64,000 nt of DNA, taken from Prunus persica. Its lineage: Eukaryota > Streptophyta > Magnoliopsida > Rosales > Rosaceae. The notes under the pieces are model-generated. The model did no database searches, was not told the origin of the DNA, and saw nothing but the letters and a program-made list of their open reading frames with translations. The DNA is taken from assembly GCF_000346465.2 (NCBI RefSeq), contig NC_034014.1:19810367-19874366 (forward strand). Reading direction: 5' to 3'. Both the position numbers and the translations under genes were made by a program. Below, piece by piece: positions 1 through 13,115 of the stretch; within the stretch, counting starts at the first letter, position 1; each line of letters begins with the position of its first letter.

Positions 1-634
1 CGTTTTATTTATAAGTGCATAACAAAGCTTTCTTTCCAGCGCCCAATATCCTTCTCCAGATTTAAACTCATCTTGTATCCTAAACCCATAAACAGAAGTG
101 AAATAAACACAAAAACTTCAGATTTCCTTTATTTTCCCCCAAGAATTAATATAATCAGAAAGCGATAGTACCTTTTTGTCAAAAGGCCATGACACTCAAG
201 TAGACATGACAGTGGTCTGAATGGGTCACTTTTAAACATGTTTGTACACCTAGAAATTAGCCACTGACCTTCCTGCGGCCCAAAAGATATTGGTCACATA
301 AAAGTTAATACCCAAGTTCAAATAATTTTGTGTTTATTGCTCCCAAGTTCTTAGCAGTACCGTCTGGCTTCCTCTTTCTAACATGTTCATTTCGTTGCTT
401 GGTGCATGCAATGTCTTCTCATTCAAACGATCAAGCTGTAACAACGAGAACCATGATTTCTAAGAGAATGAGACAAAAGGGAAGAAATAACATAGAAGCT
501 CACCAATCAGAGATCAACTGGTGACAACTCTGCTCATCATACCATTGCACTCTCAATCAACCAAAATTTCCGATTCCTTAAAAGATAATTTTACTGCTTA
601 CTGCGTAGTCCCTCTTTTTTGTTTCAAAATTTTA

Positions 635-3328
635 CTAACAAGTACAAGCAGGAAGAAATGCAGGCTCACAAAGCTTTGTTTTTTTTTCCAAAATATAAAA
701 AGTTAGCGTCTGATTCCTTGTGGAACTACATAGAAATAGTTTCCCAAGGGCGTCCCACAAGTTCAATAACTGTTCTGGGAGCTGCATTTTCTCCTTTCGC
801 AAAAAAGAGAGAACTGAACTTGATGTCATTTGTGTAGATCATTACCTGATAAATGTAGCTTTCTGTGAATGAAAGCACAGGTAGATATTGGAATACTGAT
901 TGTGGTTTGTTTATATCCATCCCATGAAACATAAAATAAGATCTGCACTGAAAAAATGAGTTCATAATTATTCCATAACCTGATTATACTACTTTATAGT
1001 TGAAACACATTCACGATGCATTTGTGCCAGTGGGCATACAACTGCATTTGTTTCAGCCATAGCATGCAAATTTTGAAACACAAAAATTAGGAAGAAATAA
1101 TGTTGAATTGAGGGTTAAGTGGTTTAGCTAAATTTTGTGACCTGCACATGTAAAAACTATTTAATTGGAAGAACTGAAGTTTCTTTCGACCAGTGTAACA
1201 ACCACTGCAAGCATTTTGAACATCAATATAACAACATTGGTATAGTAAAATATGCTCATCAACTACTGGATGAACGTAAGAAATTTCGTCATACTGTTCT
1301 TGAGGCATTGAATGCAAAGGACAACATAAGTAAAATATATTAAGATTGAGGCAACTGACATCCTTGAGGATTGTATCAATCGACTATTTCCCACAGAACT
1401 TCATACAAAAGGTCCTACTCAGAGAATACTATACTGTTCTTATAAAAAAGGGTTACCTGAGGTTGTTAGATTACTTCATTTCAGAAACTGAAAATTATAA
1501 TAAGAGAATCGTTTCAAAACTATCATATGTAGCATTTCCCATTGGCAACCAAAATTCCCTAGTAAATTTAATAAGAAAAGTGAAATTTTAGTATAATTCA
1601 AATCGGTAAGCTTTCCATGTTAGCTTTACTACTAAATCTGCAACTAGTCATTCTCTTACACGTACTATGCACATGAATATTCAACTATTAAATAATGCAT
1701 ATTCTTATATATAGAATCAATCTTCAAGAACAAAGCCTGCTTACAAAATCTTCAAGGGTAGAATTTGCTCGTTGCATTGCGTCCAGTCCAACCATAGCCA
1801 TTTCTTCATAACTATTGTCCAATGAGCTAGACTCAGGCTTATGGCTACAGGCAAGCTGCAAAGCATTTTCAACAGACCTTTCTTCATAGCCTGTAAAAAA
1901 AGCAAAAGTCAAAGCTATAAAAATATGTAAAGCTATTTGTATCTGTTTATTTAAAGAAAATCTACACCAAAATCAAGTAAAAGGGGTGATGTCCTCGTTA
2001 ACAGGATATATACAGAAGGCCAAACAAAGTGAGGGAAATCAGCTCGTAGAGAATGAACAATGAGCATCAAGAAGAAAACAGAAACATAGTAAGAAGACAT
2101 AACCTAGGAGGAGTGAAAATCAAGAATATAAAGATCTCACATAAGATCGCAATTCTTATGCTAAACTGCTAGCACTCAACCCTCATAAGAATGCAACACA
2201 AGCACAAAGGTAATCCTCTGCGTGCAATTCAATACTTTCCATTCCCAACTACACCTTCTCCAGAAACAAAAATGTAGTAGGAAGTGTAAACACCAGCACC
2301 AAGTAGTATGCACACCTACTGAACCCAGCCTATTAAACTGCTTCAATAAATAATACGATCCTTCGAATTTGAGGAAGCTAAAGGCAACCATTCAAAGTAT
2401 AGCACTTGTATCTATCAAGAAAATGGAAAAAGGAAGGAATCTATTTGTATCTGTGTATAATGTTCTACACAATTGCTTTATTCCATGATGTAGCAGTCAA
2501 GCCAGGAAGTGTGGCAACACATACAACATATTCATGGGGTGGGTATGATATCAGTTGTAATCTGTGCAGCATCATAGATTAAAAACTAAATAAATCCCGT
2601 CAATATAGCCCACAAAATATCTTTAAATGTAGATTTTACTCTGTGTATGTGCGTATGGCGTGCAAATGGAAATCAGTTTAGTCTCAAATGCACGTCTGCG
2701 AGAAGTACAAAAAACATATTTTTATCTTCTATTTTGGTTTACCTTCTCCATTAAGCCATTTGGATGCTTCATCAAGAAATGCAGCAGAAATCTGTGAAAC
2801 AAGTGACATAAGCACATACCCATTTCTATTGACATTGAATTGAACAAAATCAGATAATCAGCTAATGATACAATGCTCACCTTTGGCATATATTCAGAAA
2901 CCAAACTGCACTTTTTGCCCAAGTCAAGTTCTCCACATGGTTGTACCTTTGGCATAGCATTTCCAAGTTTAGAAAGAAAAAAAACAAAAACAAAAAAACA
3001 AAAAAACAAAAACAAAAACAAAAACAAAAACAAAAACAAAACAAAAAACAAAACAAAACATAATAAACAAAGCAGTTTGCATCAAAAAAATTATGGTTGT
3101 TTCTACAAATTAAAATTAGAAGAAAATCTAGAACCAAATTTTAAGAAGAAAATTACTTTCTTGACAGTAAGACTTCAATTATAATGCTTAGTTGTAGATT
3201 ACCAGGAGGAGGATGAGCTTAGTAAGAAAGCAACTACAGTCGTCAGGGGACGACGTCGTTGGAATGCCTCGAGATTGTACGAACGTCAGCATTCTCTGTA
3301 CCTCTTCCAGCTTCCTCAACTCTTCCAT
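635..3328 (-). CDS. Small soluble protein of unknown function, spliced; 3' end uncertain
   Basis: Five exons join in phase with GT-AG borders: 3328-3203 (starts MEELRKLEEVQRML), 2946-2881, 2791-2743, 1890-1745 and 947-846. They give 163 residues. A last exon is less certain; the best candidate is 793-635 (acceptor after GCGAAAG), giving about 215 residues. No signal peptide, membrane segment or known catalytic motif is visible. The chain is acidic to neutral, with an N-terminal helix, and a segment containing EEMAMVGLDAMQRANSTLED followed by an aromatic-rich stretch (exon 5, YFMFHG and YLPVLSFTESYIYQ). Phase continuity across five small exons is strong evidence for a real gene. It resembles an uncharacterised plant-specific family, possibly the one labelled DUF7795, but that name comes from memory and is unchecked. 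The gene may continue left towards base 1. Confidence 0.62.
2979..3061. repeat. A-rich CAAAAA microsatellite
   Basis: The plus strand is a run of CAAAAA/CAAAA units inside intron 1 of the small minus-strand gene, a few dozen bases upstream (in gene direction) of the exon 2 acceptor at 2946. Read on the minus strand it is a T-rich tract and may extend the polypyrimidine signal. The reading frames across it (Lys/Asn-rich or Phe-rich) are low-complexity artefacts. Confidence 0.85.
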
Positions 3329-4384
3329 CTCTTTCACACCCTGCGCTCAACACCCCACTCTCGGCAGCGGACCATCGGTTTGTTTTTATATTTTATTTAT
3401 TTTTTAATGGAGGATAAAATTGGCATTACAAGATTTTAAAATTTTGAAAATAACAAAAAGAACTTAAAAGAATGCTTTGAAAAATTGGAGGTGACTATAC
3501 TTGATTTTCGGACAGATCTGAAATCAGTATTCCAATTACAATGAAAAGACATAAAAATTATATTCAAATTCCGGAATAAAAAATTTTAACATCTATTTTG
3601 GTTTAGAGAGCTCGAAATTATGAGAGTATGCCGAAAATTTTGAAACTCAGTCGTCTCCAGTTATGGACCATAGGCCAAACGTAGTTCTAAAAATGTGTAA
3701 AATTCATCTCTAATTATGGGCCAGAAAAATAAACTCATGCCAAATTTTGAGGGTCACATTTAGCCTTGGGCCCTTCTCCTACATGTAACCCAGCTTTAGC
3801 CCAGGTCAATTTTTTTATGAGACCAAAGTATATGCTACCCAACTGGAGGAAGAATCATGTGTAGGCGTGATCAGGGGATCAGTTTGTGCAATTGGAAACT
3901 AAGGGACGCATTCATTTGTCCGTTGAGATCCAAGGGCTAGTATTAAAGGCACATTAACACAGTTAGCTGTTACTTTTTTTTTTTTCTTTTTTAACTTTGA
4001 AATGTATTAAAATTTGTTTATATATATAGAGAGCTTCCATTAAGGAATTTCTTAGATTAGCTAATTTGAGGGACATCCTTGTAGGGCCAACTCCGTATTG
4101 TATTTCACTAATCCAAACCATCTATTTTGTAGATACTCATTCAAAGATTATCTAAATCACTGAATCCGATATTATTTGACCACTCAATTGAATTATTGTC
4201 ATTTTAGTACTTTCTTGAAGCACCATGTTCTTTGATTTTGTAGGACACAATTGGATATTAAAACGGTTTCTGATTTGTCTAATTTTTTGTAAGGATGATC
4301 TATGAATGTAGACTTAAAAAATAGATATTTTGAATCGTTAAAAAAAAATCATTGAGTATCCTAAAGAGTGTCCCTCAATAAAAG

Positions 4385-4421
<37 letters not shown>

Positions 4422-5371
4422 AATGCAGAGTCGGTGTAGCCGAAATAGGCCCCTTTTGACAATGGGCCACCATGATCGATGCTTCTTTAGTGCATAGAAG
4501 AAGAAGATTTCTATCTTACTTACTAAAGCCATGTCTGACCAAGGTAGTATTATTGAATAAAGACATGAAAGAACTTACAGATGAGAGATACAAAACATAT
4601 AAATATTATAGGGTTATTGCATGCATGTTTTTTTCTAATGAAATGACCGGGTATCCTCTAGAAAGTGATATGGTTTATACGAAATTAGGAATGATAGCGT
4701 TTTCTGTAGCTGTATAAATAGAAAAGTTGAAGATTTCTTCAACTATTCTCCTACTAGATTTTGTAAACTTCACCTACTCTTGTAAGAGAGGGCTGATGAT
4801 TATTTGTGGATCATAATAATTCAAATCAAAATTAGATTCGTTAAAACTGACTTAGTTTAGATCCAAAACCATTCGTGGGAGTTAGGTAAACTTAGACCCA
4901 CAAGAGGCAAAGTTTGAGGGAATCACTATCTGTTCTTAATACCAGTTTGAAGGTCAGTTACATAAGACCAAGATGATACTGGAAATCATCAATATATAAA
5001 TAGCGACAAGAAATCAGATGCGCACACAACTAAGAATTACAAAAGACGAATGAGCAGAAATTCCACTCCTACCTTATTAGTACAATTGTACTGCTCAAAT
5101 GGCTGCATTTCTGTTTTACAATTAATCTTTCTTTGTTGTTTATCCTTTACCACCCAGCACTGCATATATCCAAAAAGCATATGAAACTTTTCCCTTGGCT
5201 GAAAGCCCGCGATGCCCCCAGGATTCAGCTGCTTTGATAATCAGCAGCAGAACCCGTCTGAGAGGAAATCCACATATTTGACTCGTGGCCAACAACAACG
5301 TTGGAAAAATGGTTTCATTAGGATTAGTAGCTCCCAAATACTTGGTTGTCTGCATTGCTTCCATCCAAATA
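3329..5371. other. Intergenic: promoter side of the 3328 gene, 3' flank of the 9422 gene, one probable MITE
   Basis: No coding sequence is supported here. At 4064-4380 there is an AT-rich block with inverted ends: GAGGGACATCCTT at the left, and GAGGGACACTCTT as the reverse complement at the right. This is probably a small MITE, but no clear target-site duplication is visible. An AT dinucleotide run sits at 4387-4418. The 3' UTR of the coiled-coil gene probably occupies part of 5000-5371. Confidence 0.5.
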
Positions 5372-8300
5372 CTATATTTGGTGGGCTTCCTTCTGTTTTG
5401 AATCCTCCTCACTTGAATCACGTATTATAGTGGTACTTTGTTCTTGATCGCGTACCTGTCTACTTTCCCGAAGCTTCCCAGAAGTCGCAATCGCAAGAAT
5501 CAGCTCAAGTTGTTTTTGCTGCTGCTCCTGCACATGATAACAGGTGCAACATATTCTAATCAGAATTATGACACCAGAAATGGATCTCAAGTTAACAATA
5601 ATTTGTGAAAATCGAGATGACATAAAGATTTGAAAAGAAAATAGAGAACAATCACAAGCAGATAGAGATATCAAATATTCTGAAAGTCCATTAATCTTGG
5701 CATTGTAGCACATAGAAAGGATAATAACCAAACTAATTAAGAAAAATTCACAAGAATACAGTCATAAATGGATATAGATATAAAATATTATGGGAATCCA
5801 TTAGCCTTGGCATTGTAGCTTGTATACGGGATAATGACCACATTAATCAACAAAATGGGAGAACTCCATAGAAGGCAATATTATTCTAAAAAAGAAACAA
5901 TTAATTATCAAATTTCCATACTGAGAAACCTAGCAATTATTCATTCTGTTTAGGTGTCACCTGGGAGTGGAGAACCCTTACCTGCATAGCCAACAAAACC
6001 TTCTGAATTTCTCCAAGCTCCTTTTCCAGATTGTCTTCTTGCACTGCTAATGCTCGAGTGGCCTCAGAATTTTTTTGAGCCAAAGCTGCAGTCTTCAGAA
6101 ACAAACAACTAGTTAGACAGTACCAGATAATCATCTTGCAATATCAGCCGATATAAGTTTATTTTATTGATACTTTAAGCCCAAAACATTAGTGTCTTTC
6201 TGCATTCAACATAGTAAATTAACCCATTTCTTCAGGGTCAGAAGTAAAAATCCTAGGATCCTAACCATTTCAACCTGTCATAGTGTAAGAGCATTGAGAT
6301 TCCTTTCACCAACTTTACCCACATTGCTTAAAATGCACACCATCACCCACACTAAATTGCATCTGCGAGTAGGTGATGTCCTCTTTAAACATATCTTAAT
6401 CATCTGCAAGGGTCTGCTATTAGACAACTTATTTAAGGAGCTACTGGAGATTCTACAATACCAATTTCCAAGAAGATCACTGGGTTCTACGCTCTGAGTG
6501 ACTCTTTGTTTGCATGGATATGAACTTTGACATTTCACAATGATTAGTGATCGTGTAGGGAAAGAAGAAAATGCATCTTTCCTTTTTCGGCTGGAGAGAG
6601 CATGGTTGATAGCCTGAAATGGGCTTTGGTCACCAGGCAAAGATAATGATGATTACTAAGTAGGTTACCTTTGAGCCTGTACCACTCACCACAGAACCAG
6701 ACTCTGAATAGATGGTATTCACTAACTGGAACCAAAAAGCAGATTAGCCTATAAAATGAAAACCACCCAAAGGCAATTCTCTGCCAGTACTGCTCTTTTA
6801 TCACACTTTCTGCTCATTTCCATTCAAATCCTGTTCAAGTACCCTTAATTGAATGCACATGTCAAGCATCCATTAGACCTCTTCAATTATTCTTTATGGA
6901 GTGCAACATTGAAAAGAATCCCAGCATATTCAACATTTGAGCCAGCCAATCAACCACGACTGAGAGAGATACCAAATGCCATATTTCAAATAGATATTTA
7001 GCTGCTTGCTTTTTTTATTTCTTTGGTGGACCGTCAGGAGAGGGAATTTGAACGTAGGAGTCTTTTTAGTAGAGAGGTGCTTCATGAGATAGTTTGACAT
7101 GTTTACAAGTTAGCACATGAGATTCTCCCCTTCTTCAACATTTGAGCCAGCCAATCAACCACGACTGAAAGAGATACCAAATGCCATATTTCAAATAGAT
7201 ATTTAGCTGCTTGCTTTTTTTATTTCTTTGGTGGACCGTCAGGAGAGGGAATTTGAACGTAGGAGTCTTTTTAGTAGAGAGGTGCTTCATGAGATAGTTT
7301 GACATGTTTACAAGTTAGCACATGAGATTCTCCCCTTCTTCAACACTCTATTCTCGATTTCACCCACTTATATCATTCAGCATTAGGTTTTACTCAATCT
7401 TTATTTCCATCTGGAAATGTATTATATTAAGAGGGAACTAGAATTTAAAAGCTTTAAACTGCACCAAGAAATAAATTATATATAGTGTGATTGAAATCAT
7501 AGCCATGCATATGGCCAATATTATCACTCAATGTATACTTATTGCAACGTGGCAATAATGGACTGATGCAAGTTAGAATTAAAGACTGCACACTTATCTT
7601 TAGCATATTACTGATGGTACTGAAGGCTCTAGCCTAAGCAAACAGGTGGATGATGAGTTGCCACAAGAGACTTTAAAATTTTATCTTAACTCTTAACCAC
7701 TTAATCAATTAACATGTTGAAAATTGTTGGACTAAATAAATCCAACTATGCATGGTTATGCAAAAGACAGAATTTGAATACCAGTCAAACAATCAATCCA
7801 ACTAAGTTACACTAGCACAAGGTTGTAACTATGTAGTTCCATATGCAAATGCTTCTCGTTTTTCCTATTCAGTATCCCATTTCAAATGATGAACTAATAT
7901 TCTTTTGAAATGTTTAAGCAGCTCCATTGCTGACCGGTGTATTGAACATTTTTGGATGGGGAACTTAATCCAAATCGGGAATAGATAGATGAGATATCCC
8001 AAAATTAAAAAACACAGCATGAAATTTCCACAAACTGGCAAAACAACGAATTGAGGTATTCAGAAACCACCAACAAACCATCAATCAAATAGTCACCACC
8101 CTAATCATATGATGTGTGATACACACTGTCATATGATATATCCCTTCAGAGGTCACGCTGCCAGTGGAACTTAAAAAAGGAATGGATGTCCTCAAACGAT
8201 AAACTATTAGGGGTGGCAGCTAAGTTATGCTAGTCAAATGAAACTTATTATGTTTAATTAATCATGTAAAATCACTTGACACTAACCCAATCTGTATATT

Positions 8301-9422
8301 AATTGTGTCATGTTTGTGTTAATACACATATCTATTGAACTAGAAACTCAAAATCTAACCTCTAATTTTAAACCAAACTCATCACTTGTACACAGCCATA
8401 AATAAAAACCTATTCAATCTAGATGCTAACAAAGGAAGGGAAAAAGAAGTATAACTGTATAATTCTACAATTATTTCAAAAAATACAAGATAACGAAGTG
8501 AAGCAAAGGGTGAAATGCATTTTCTAATTACAAAACTAGTTAAACACAGTTATCGCGTCAAAATCAGGCTATTCATACTTAGCTCGCATCATTATTGTCT
8601 TCGTACTGAGCAATAGTCAATCCTAACCCACTGACTTCGTATTGGATTCACATCGTGTTGTGCTCAAACACTATTTTCAATTTCTAAAAGAATTTAATTT
8701 TATTCCAATACTGCATTTCCGTGTGCACTATAACAAACAGAAAACCACCATAGCAAACTTATCAATTACCGGAAAAAGAATGTTACCTCAGCAATTGGCT
8801 CCTTCAAAGCCTTGCGGGTAACCCGAAACCTTATCCCCAACTTCTCAAGCTGCCTCGACAAAACCCGAATGATTGTGGCCGAGCTCCTCAAATCTTCCTC
8901 CAGCTTCTCAATTCTCTCAAACAAATTCACTTCCAGCCCACCCTTCACTGACTCCCTACATATCCGCCTCCACTGCCGCATCCGAATCCACGCCCCAATT
9001 CCGACCGCCATTACCAAAGCCACAGCCCCAGACGCCAAAACGCTGTTCCCCATTGCCACTAAAGCCGTCTTCTTTAAGCTCAAAACCGCGCAATTCAATG
9101 CAAAACCAACCGAAACGATTGCCGACGATGCAAGGCACAAGAACTCGGCAACCGTAAGAAAATAGTCCAAATTGAAAGCACCGTTGACGACGTCGTTTGA
9201 CTGTAGAGTGCCATCGGATTCGTATACTCTGAGACGAGAGTGATGAGAGCTGAGGGAGGTTGAATTGTGAGGGTTTGGAAGGCTGTGGTTTGAGATTGGG
9301 AAATGTGGGCGAGAGGTGATTGGGAGAGAGAGAAGGGCGGGGGTTTTGGGAAGAGAGGTGGTGATGTAAAGGGTGAAACGAGGAGGTGAATTTATGAATA
9401 GCTGATGACAAGTGAATGACAT
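5372..9422 (-). CDS. Probable plastid-targeted two-TM coiled-coil protein (unknown function)
   Basis: Three exons in perfect phase: 9422-8787 (212 codons), 6092-5982 (37 codons) and 5527-5372 (51 codons plus stop), 300 residues in all. Residues 1-60 are rich in Ser, Thr, Pro and His with almost no acidic residues, as in a chloroplast transit peptide. Two hydrophobic segments follow at about 88-112 and 120-145, separated by a short basic loop. From about 165 to 260 comes a heptad-rich helix (ERIEKLEEDLRSS, later QEDNLEKELGEIQKVLLAMQ). The tail (255-300) is polar, with EQQQKQLEL then an acidic, Ser-rich end. The layout suggests an organelle membrane protein exposing a coiled coil. I do not recognise a named family. 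Intron 1 is long (6093-8786) and holds a tandem duplication. The TAG stop ends the third exon, and nothing suggests splicing into the 3328 gene, which has its own ATG. Confidence 0.75.
6931..7340. repeat. Near-identical 205-bp tandem duplication in an intron
   Basis: The block beginning CAACATTTGAGCCAGCC at 6931 recurs at 7136 with one visible substitution (GACTGAGAGAG versus GACTGAAAGAG), so the unit is 205 bp. It lies in intron 1 of the coiled-coil gene, far from both splice sites. The near-identity points to a recent event, or to an assembly duplication. Confidence 0.9.
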
Positions 9423-10640
9423 TGTTTGAAGGATGAAGCGTGTGTGGGTCTCTGTGTGTGGTTGGGTTCAGTTAGGGTTTTGGTTTTGGTCCATTTGATG
9501 GTTTCAGAGAAGAGAGAGATGGGGACAAAGGATTGGCGATGGATTCGATAATTGGCGCGCGGGGAGTGTGTGATTAGCAAACACGAAGGAAGCAACACGA
9601 AAATGGTTTTGGACTCTACGCTTATTTTCAATTTGTAACAAAATATCGGCAAGAAGTTGTAGTCTGTCGGTTTTACTATTTTTATCGTCGTAGTTTTAAT
9701 TTTGTAAAATTTATTTTTTTTAGTTTTAAATTCGAGTAATTCAACAGTGCGTTATAAATTTTGTCAAATTCCTTCCAATTTGGTTACAAATTTTGTCAAA
9801 TTTCGTGCTTAAAATATAACGAAATCAAATTGTAACGTATCCTTGAATTGCTCGATTTTTAAAACTACATGGATAAAATTGACAAAATTAAAACTACAAG
9901 AATCAAATTGACAAAATTAATACTACAAGGACCAAAGTGATATAACCAACTATAGGAACTAAAAGTGATTTTACACGTAAAACATCAACTCAATCAACAA
10001 CATTTGTGGAGAATGCGATCTGATTGGGTTTGAGTTAGATCTTAAATTGCATATCAATTTAATGTAACATTACAGTTGATTTAGTTGTCTCCTCAAATTA
10101 GTATAATAACGTAATCGAACCTCTCTTCTTCTTCTTTTTTTTTTTTTTTGCGATAAATGGGAAGGAATTTCATTGATATATAGCCGTTTAATTACAGAGA
10201 TTTTGCAGTACAATAAACTCCTTAAAACATGAGGGTTCCAGCCAAACTCAACATACACAGGAAGCACAAAGCCAAAAAAAACAAGGGAGACTTTGGAAAA
10301 ACCCAAAGGAGAGAGAAAATTTTTAAAAGAAGCAAAAATGGACAAAATTACCCTTATTTATTTTTTAATTTCCTAAGAAATCCTTTACATTTGCATGTCT
10401 TTGGTTTGAAAGTTGAGAGGTTATTCTGTCTTTTTTGAAAAAGCTTTGGCTTTTTCCAAAAGTGAAAGTTTTTTTATGGGTAGAACCTAAATTTACTAAA
10501 AAACAATGAGCCAAAAAAACACAATAGATGTAGCTCACTAGAAGCCCAAAGAAGGAGAAATGCATAGCAATTTAAATAAGGATTATCAATGCCAAAGCAG
10601 AACCTATCAGACAAGGCACCTCCAGCTTGAGAGGGAGATA
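9423..10640. other. 5' flank of the coiled-coil gene; no further gene seen
   Basis: 9423-9600 should hold the 5' UTR and core promoter of the minus-strand gene. 9660-10000 is AT-rich, with repeated phrases such as AAATTTTGTCAAATT and ACAAAATTAAAACTACAAG on both strands, typical of an old MITE. A T-run lies at 10134-10149. No supported coding sequence. Confidence 0.5.
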
Positions 10641-10648
10641 GCAACAAG

Positions 10649-11221
10649 TAGGGATGGGCACTCAAACTGGCGAACGAGAAATTCGAGCCAAATTGCACCG
10701 AACTAAACCGGAAAAAAATCGAGTTGACCAAAAAGTCAACAACTGATCAAAAACCGAACTGGACCGGTTTGGACTGGTTTCAGATCCAGTTCCATATCTT
10801 CAAAATCAAACCGGGCCGAACCGAACCTGTCAAATTAAAAAATATATAATTTCAATATATATTTATATTTAATGCTATATTTTTAATTTCACTAAAAAAA
10901 ACTAATATTTATCCAAGTTCAATTTCAAAATCTCTCTCTTTTCTAACTTTAATATTTATTTTTTATATGAAATTGAATAATTTGTTAATTTTCAAGTAAA
11001 AAAATAATATTTCAGTTGAGAATTGTATTAAAAAATAATTTTAAAAAATAATTTTTATAATTCGGTTCCAAACCAAACCGAAATCGAAACCAGTTCAAAC
11101 CGAACCGGACAGTTTTGAAATTTTTTTATTAAAATCGAATCGAACCAAACCGAATGAATAGTACCGGATCGGTTCTAATTTGAGACAAAAACCGGTACAA
11201 ACCGAACCGTTCCCACCCCTA
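10649..11221. mobile_element. hAT-like MITE, 573 bp
   Basis: The ends are inverted: TAGGGATGGG at the left, and TAGGGGTGGG as the reverse complement of the right end. They are flanked by 8-bp direct repeats GCAACAAG (10641-10648) and GCACCAAG (11222-11229), seven of eight matching. Eight-base target duplications are typical of hAT transposition. Both subterminal regions are full of short AACCGG/CCGAACCG motifs, and the middle is very AT-rich. No transposase is encoded, so it is non-autonomous. Confidence 0.75.
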
Positions 11222-11997
11222 GCACCAAGAGAACAAGCATGTCTATTCATGTGTCGTTTGATATGGCGGACTGTCATGAGCTGGACTAAATCCTAAAACT
11301 GTCTTGGATTAGCTCGAATTGGTCTAAGCTGGACTAAGTATGACCTACATTTGGTGTTGCGTCGAACTATGAAGTTGGATTGTAAAAATAATGAAGACCT
11401 ATGTTTGGTGCTGTGTCGGACTAAAAAATAATTATTTAAAATTTAAAAATAATAATTTTTAAATAATTAAATGTAAGTTATTTTGTTATTAGAATTACCA
11501 AAGTGACTTGTGCATTTCTTTTCCTCCAAATCAAATTGACATGTACATTTCATATATGCAAAAGTTAGTTCACTAACTTTGACTCAGAAATCCAAAGTCA
11601 TCTACATGACTCAGAAATTAGAGGTTCAGTTCACTACACACAATTTTACCACTAATACATACAAATAAACATCCACAATTTCAAAATGAAACTAACCATG
11701 AACCATCTGGCTTTAATGCTAGCAATATGTTATACAATTTGTGGTGTTTTCAAAATGAAGCCAATCTTATCAATGCATCATTTGTGGTGCTTCCAAAAAG
11801 ATAGATGCATCAAATTTAGGTAGGCCATGTCCTCAAGCATTGTCACTAAGCAATTGCTCAACAAACACTTTCTTGATATCATCATCCAAAGACATGAACA
11901 TAGATATATTTTGTGGCTTCTTCAAAATGAGTTTTAGCGCTGTAATTTGATCTAAAGGAGAAAATCCCATTTTCTTGAGTTCTTTGGCAATATTAGA

Positions 11998-12861
11998 TCA
12001 ATCTTCATTACCTTTTATTATAGCCTTAGTCACCATTTGCATCCTTTTCCCAGATGCTTCAAACAATTTCTCCAATACAATCACAATCTTCTCTTCATCA
12101 CTTGAGCTTGCAGTTCTTTTCCTCTTATTTTGATTGTTCATGGATTGGCTTCCTTCTTTGCTTAAAGACATAGGAGATGCATCTTCCTGGATACGATTAT
12201 CACTAGCATTAACTTCATTATTACTTTGCTCTTCCATCATGTCAGCGGGGACTTCAGCTCTTTGTCCATTAGCACGATCCTTTCCAATGATATTAGAAAG
12301 TCTATTAAACAAAGGAAATGGTTTGCTCCTCCATTCAGCTGCTTCCTTGTGGTGTTATGATAAAACAAGACACCACTTAGCTTATTTTCAATATGTTAAA
12401 AAAAAAAAAAAAAAAGTAACAAAAGCAAGTTTAAAATCTACACTCATCAAACCCACTTGACATCTTTATGTAAGAAAAATAGCAAAAATAAGTAATCATG
12501 TACCTGTACATAAGTCTCCCATGTATCATTACTGTCAACCTCAACATAATTTTTATATCATTCCAAGCAAATCCACTTGTGTTTATCATGTCATAGACTA
12601 TACTATCTTGATTTTTCCACTTCTTCAATTTTGATTCAATATGAGGACATGCCTTTAGCCCCGAATCAGGACACTTAATATTCAAAGCCTTCTCCATTTG
12701 GACATAGTACCAGATTTGAAACTACCAGTCTTACAGCGTTGGCCTGCAGCCACAAGCTCATCTAGCAAGGGCAAAAATGCATCTTCCTCAAACTTGGACC
12801 ATGACCGCCTAGTTCCTTTCTTTCCTTGTTCAAAGTTTTGACTGTTACCTTCACTTTCCAT
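11998..12861 (-). pseudogene. Harbinger ORF1: Myb/SANT-like DNA-binding protein, frameshifted
   Basis: The start is at 12861 (MESEGNSQNFEQG). Then comes a SANT-like helix region (RRSWSKFEEDAFLPLLDELV), as in the ORF1 proteins that help PIF/Harbinger transposases bind element ends. The frame shifts near 12700 and again near 12540 (the sense frame there reads YVEVDSNDTWETYVQ). The C-terminal part continues at 12312-11998 with a lysine/serine-rich nuclear-type segment (NKRKRTASSSDEE). A probable intron separates the last two blocks. At least two frame breaks make a working product unlikely. Confidence 0.75.
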
Positions 12862-13115
12862 CCCTAAGAATAATAAGCACAAATAAAATAATACCACAAT
12901 CAATAATTGGGATATGCAAAGAAACCATAACTTTATTTCAAAGCATGGCTCTTCTCTAGTACATCACATGACCTTAAAAACAAAAGGAAAATTAAAATCC
13001 ACAAACAAATTGATAAATTGGCTACAATACCATAATCAATACATTGTCAAGACTGAATTATCATGCCTCAAATACAAATTACTATCACATAAAAAATTAA
13101 ACACCCTTAGAACTC

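Noticed and set aside
2722..3184. Lys/Asn-rich and Phe-rich open frames
   Set aside because: They are produced by the CAAAAA microsatellite and run through intron 1 of the minus-strand gene.
8205..8400. A further hAT-like MITE starting TAGGGGTGGCAGC in intron 1 of the coiled-coil gene
   Set aside because: The left end looks right, but no inverted right end or target duplication could be found.
8812..9165. Plus-strand frames of 94-117 codons
   Set aside because: Antisense to exon 1 of the coiled-coil gene, which has splice borders and phase on its side.
635..9422. One long minus-strand gene from 9422 down to 635
   Set aside because: Exon 3 of the upper gene ends with an in-frame stop at 5372, and the lower exons have their own ATG exon at 3328 in correct phase.
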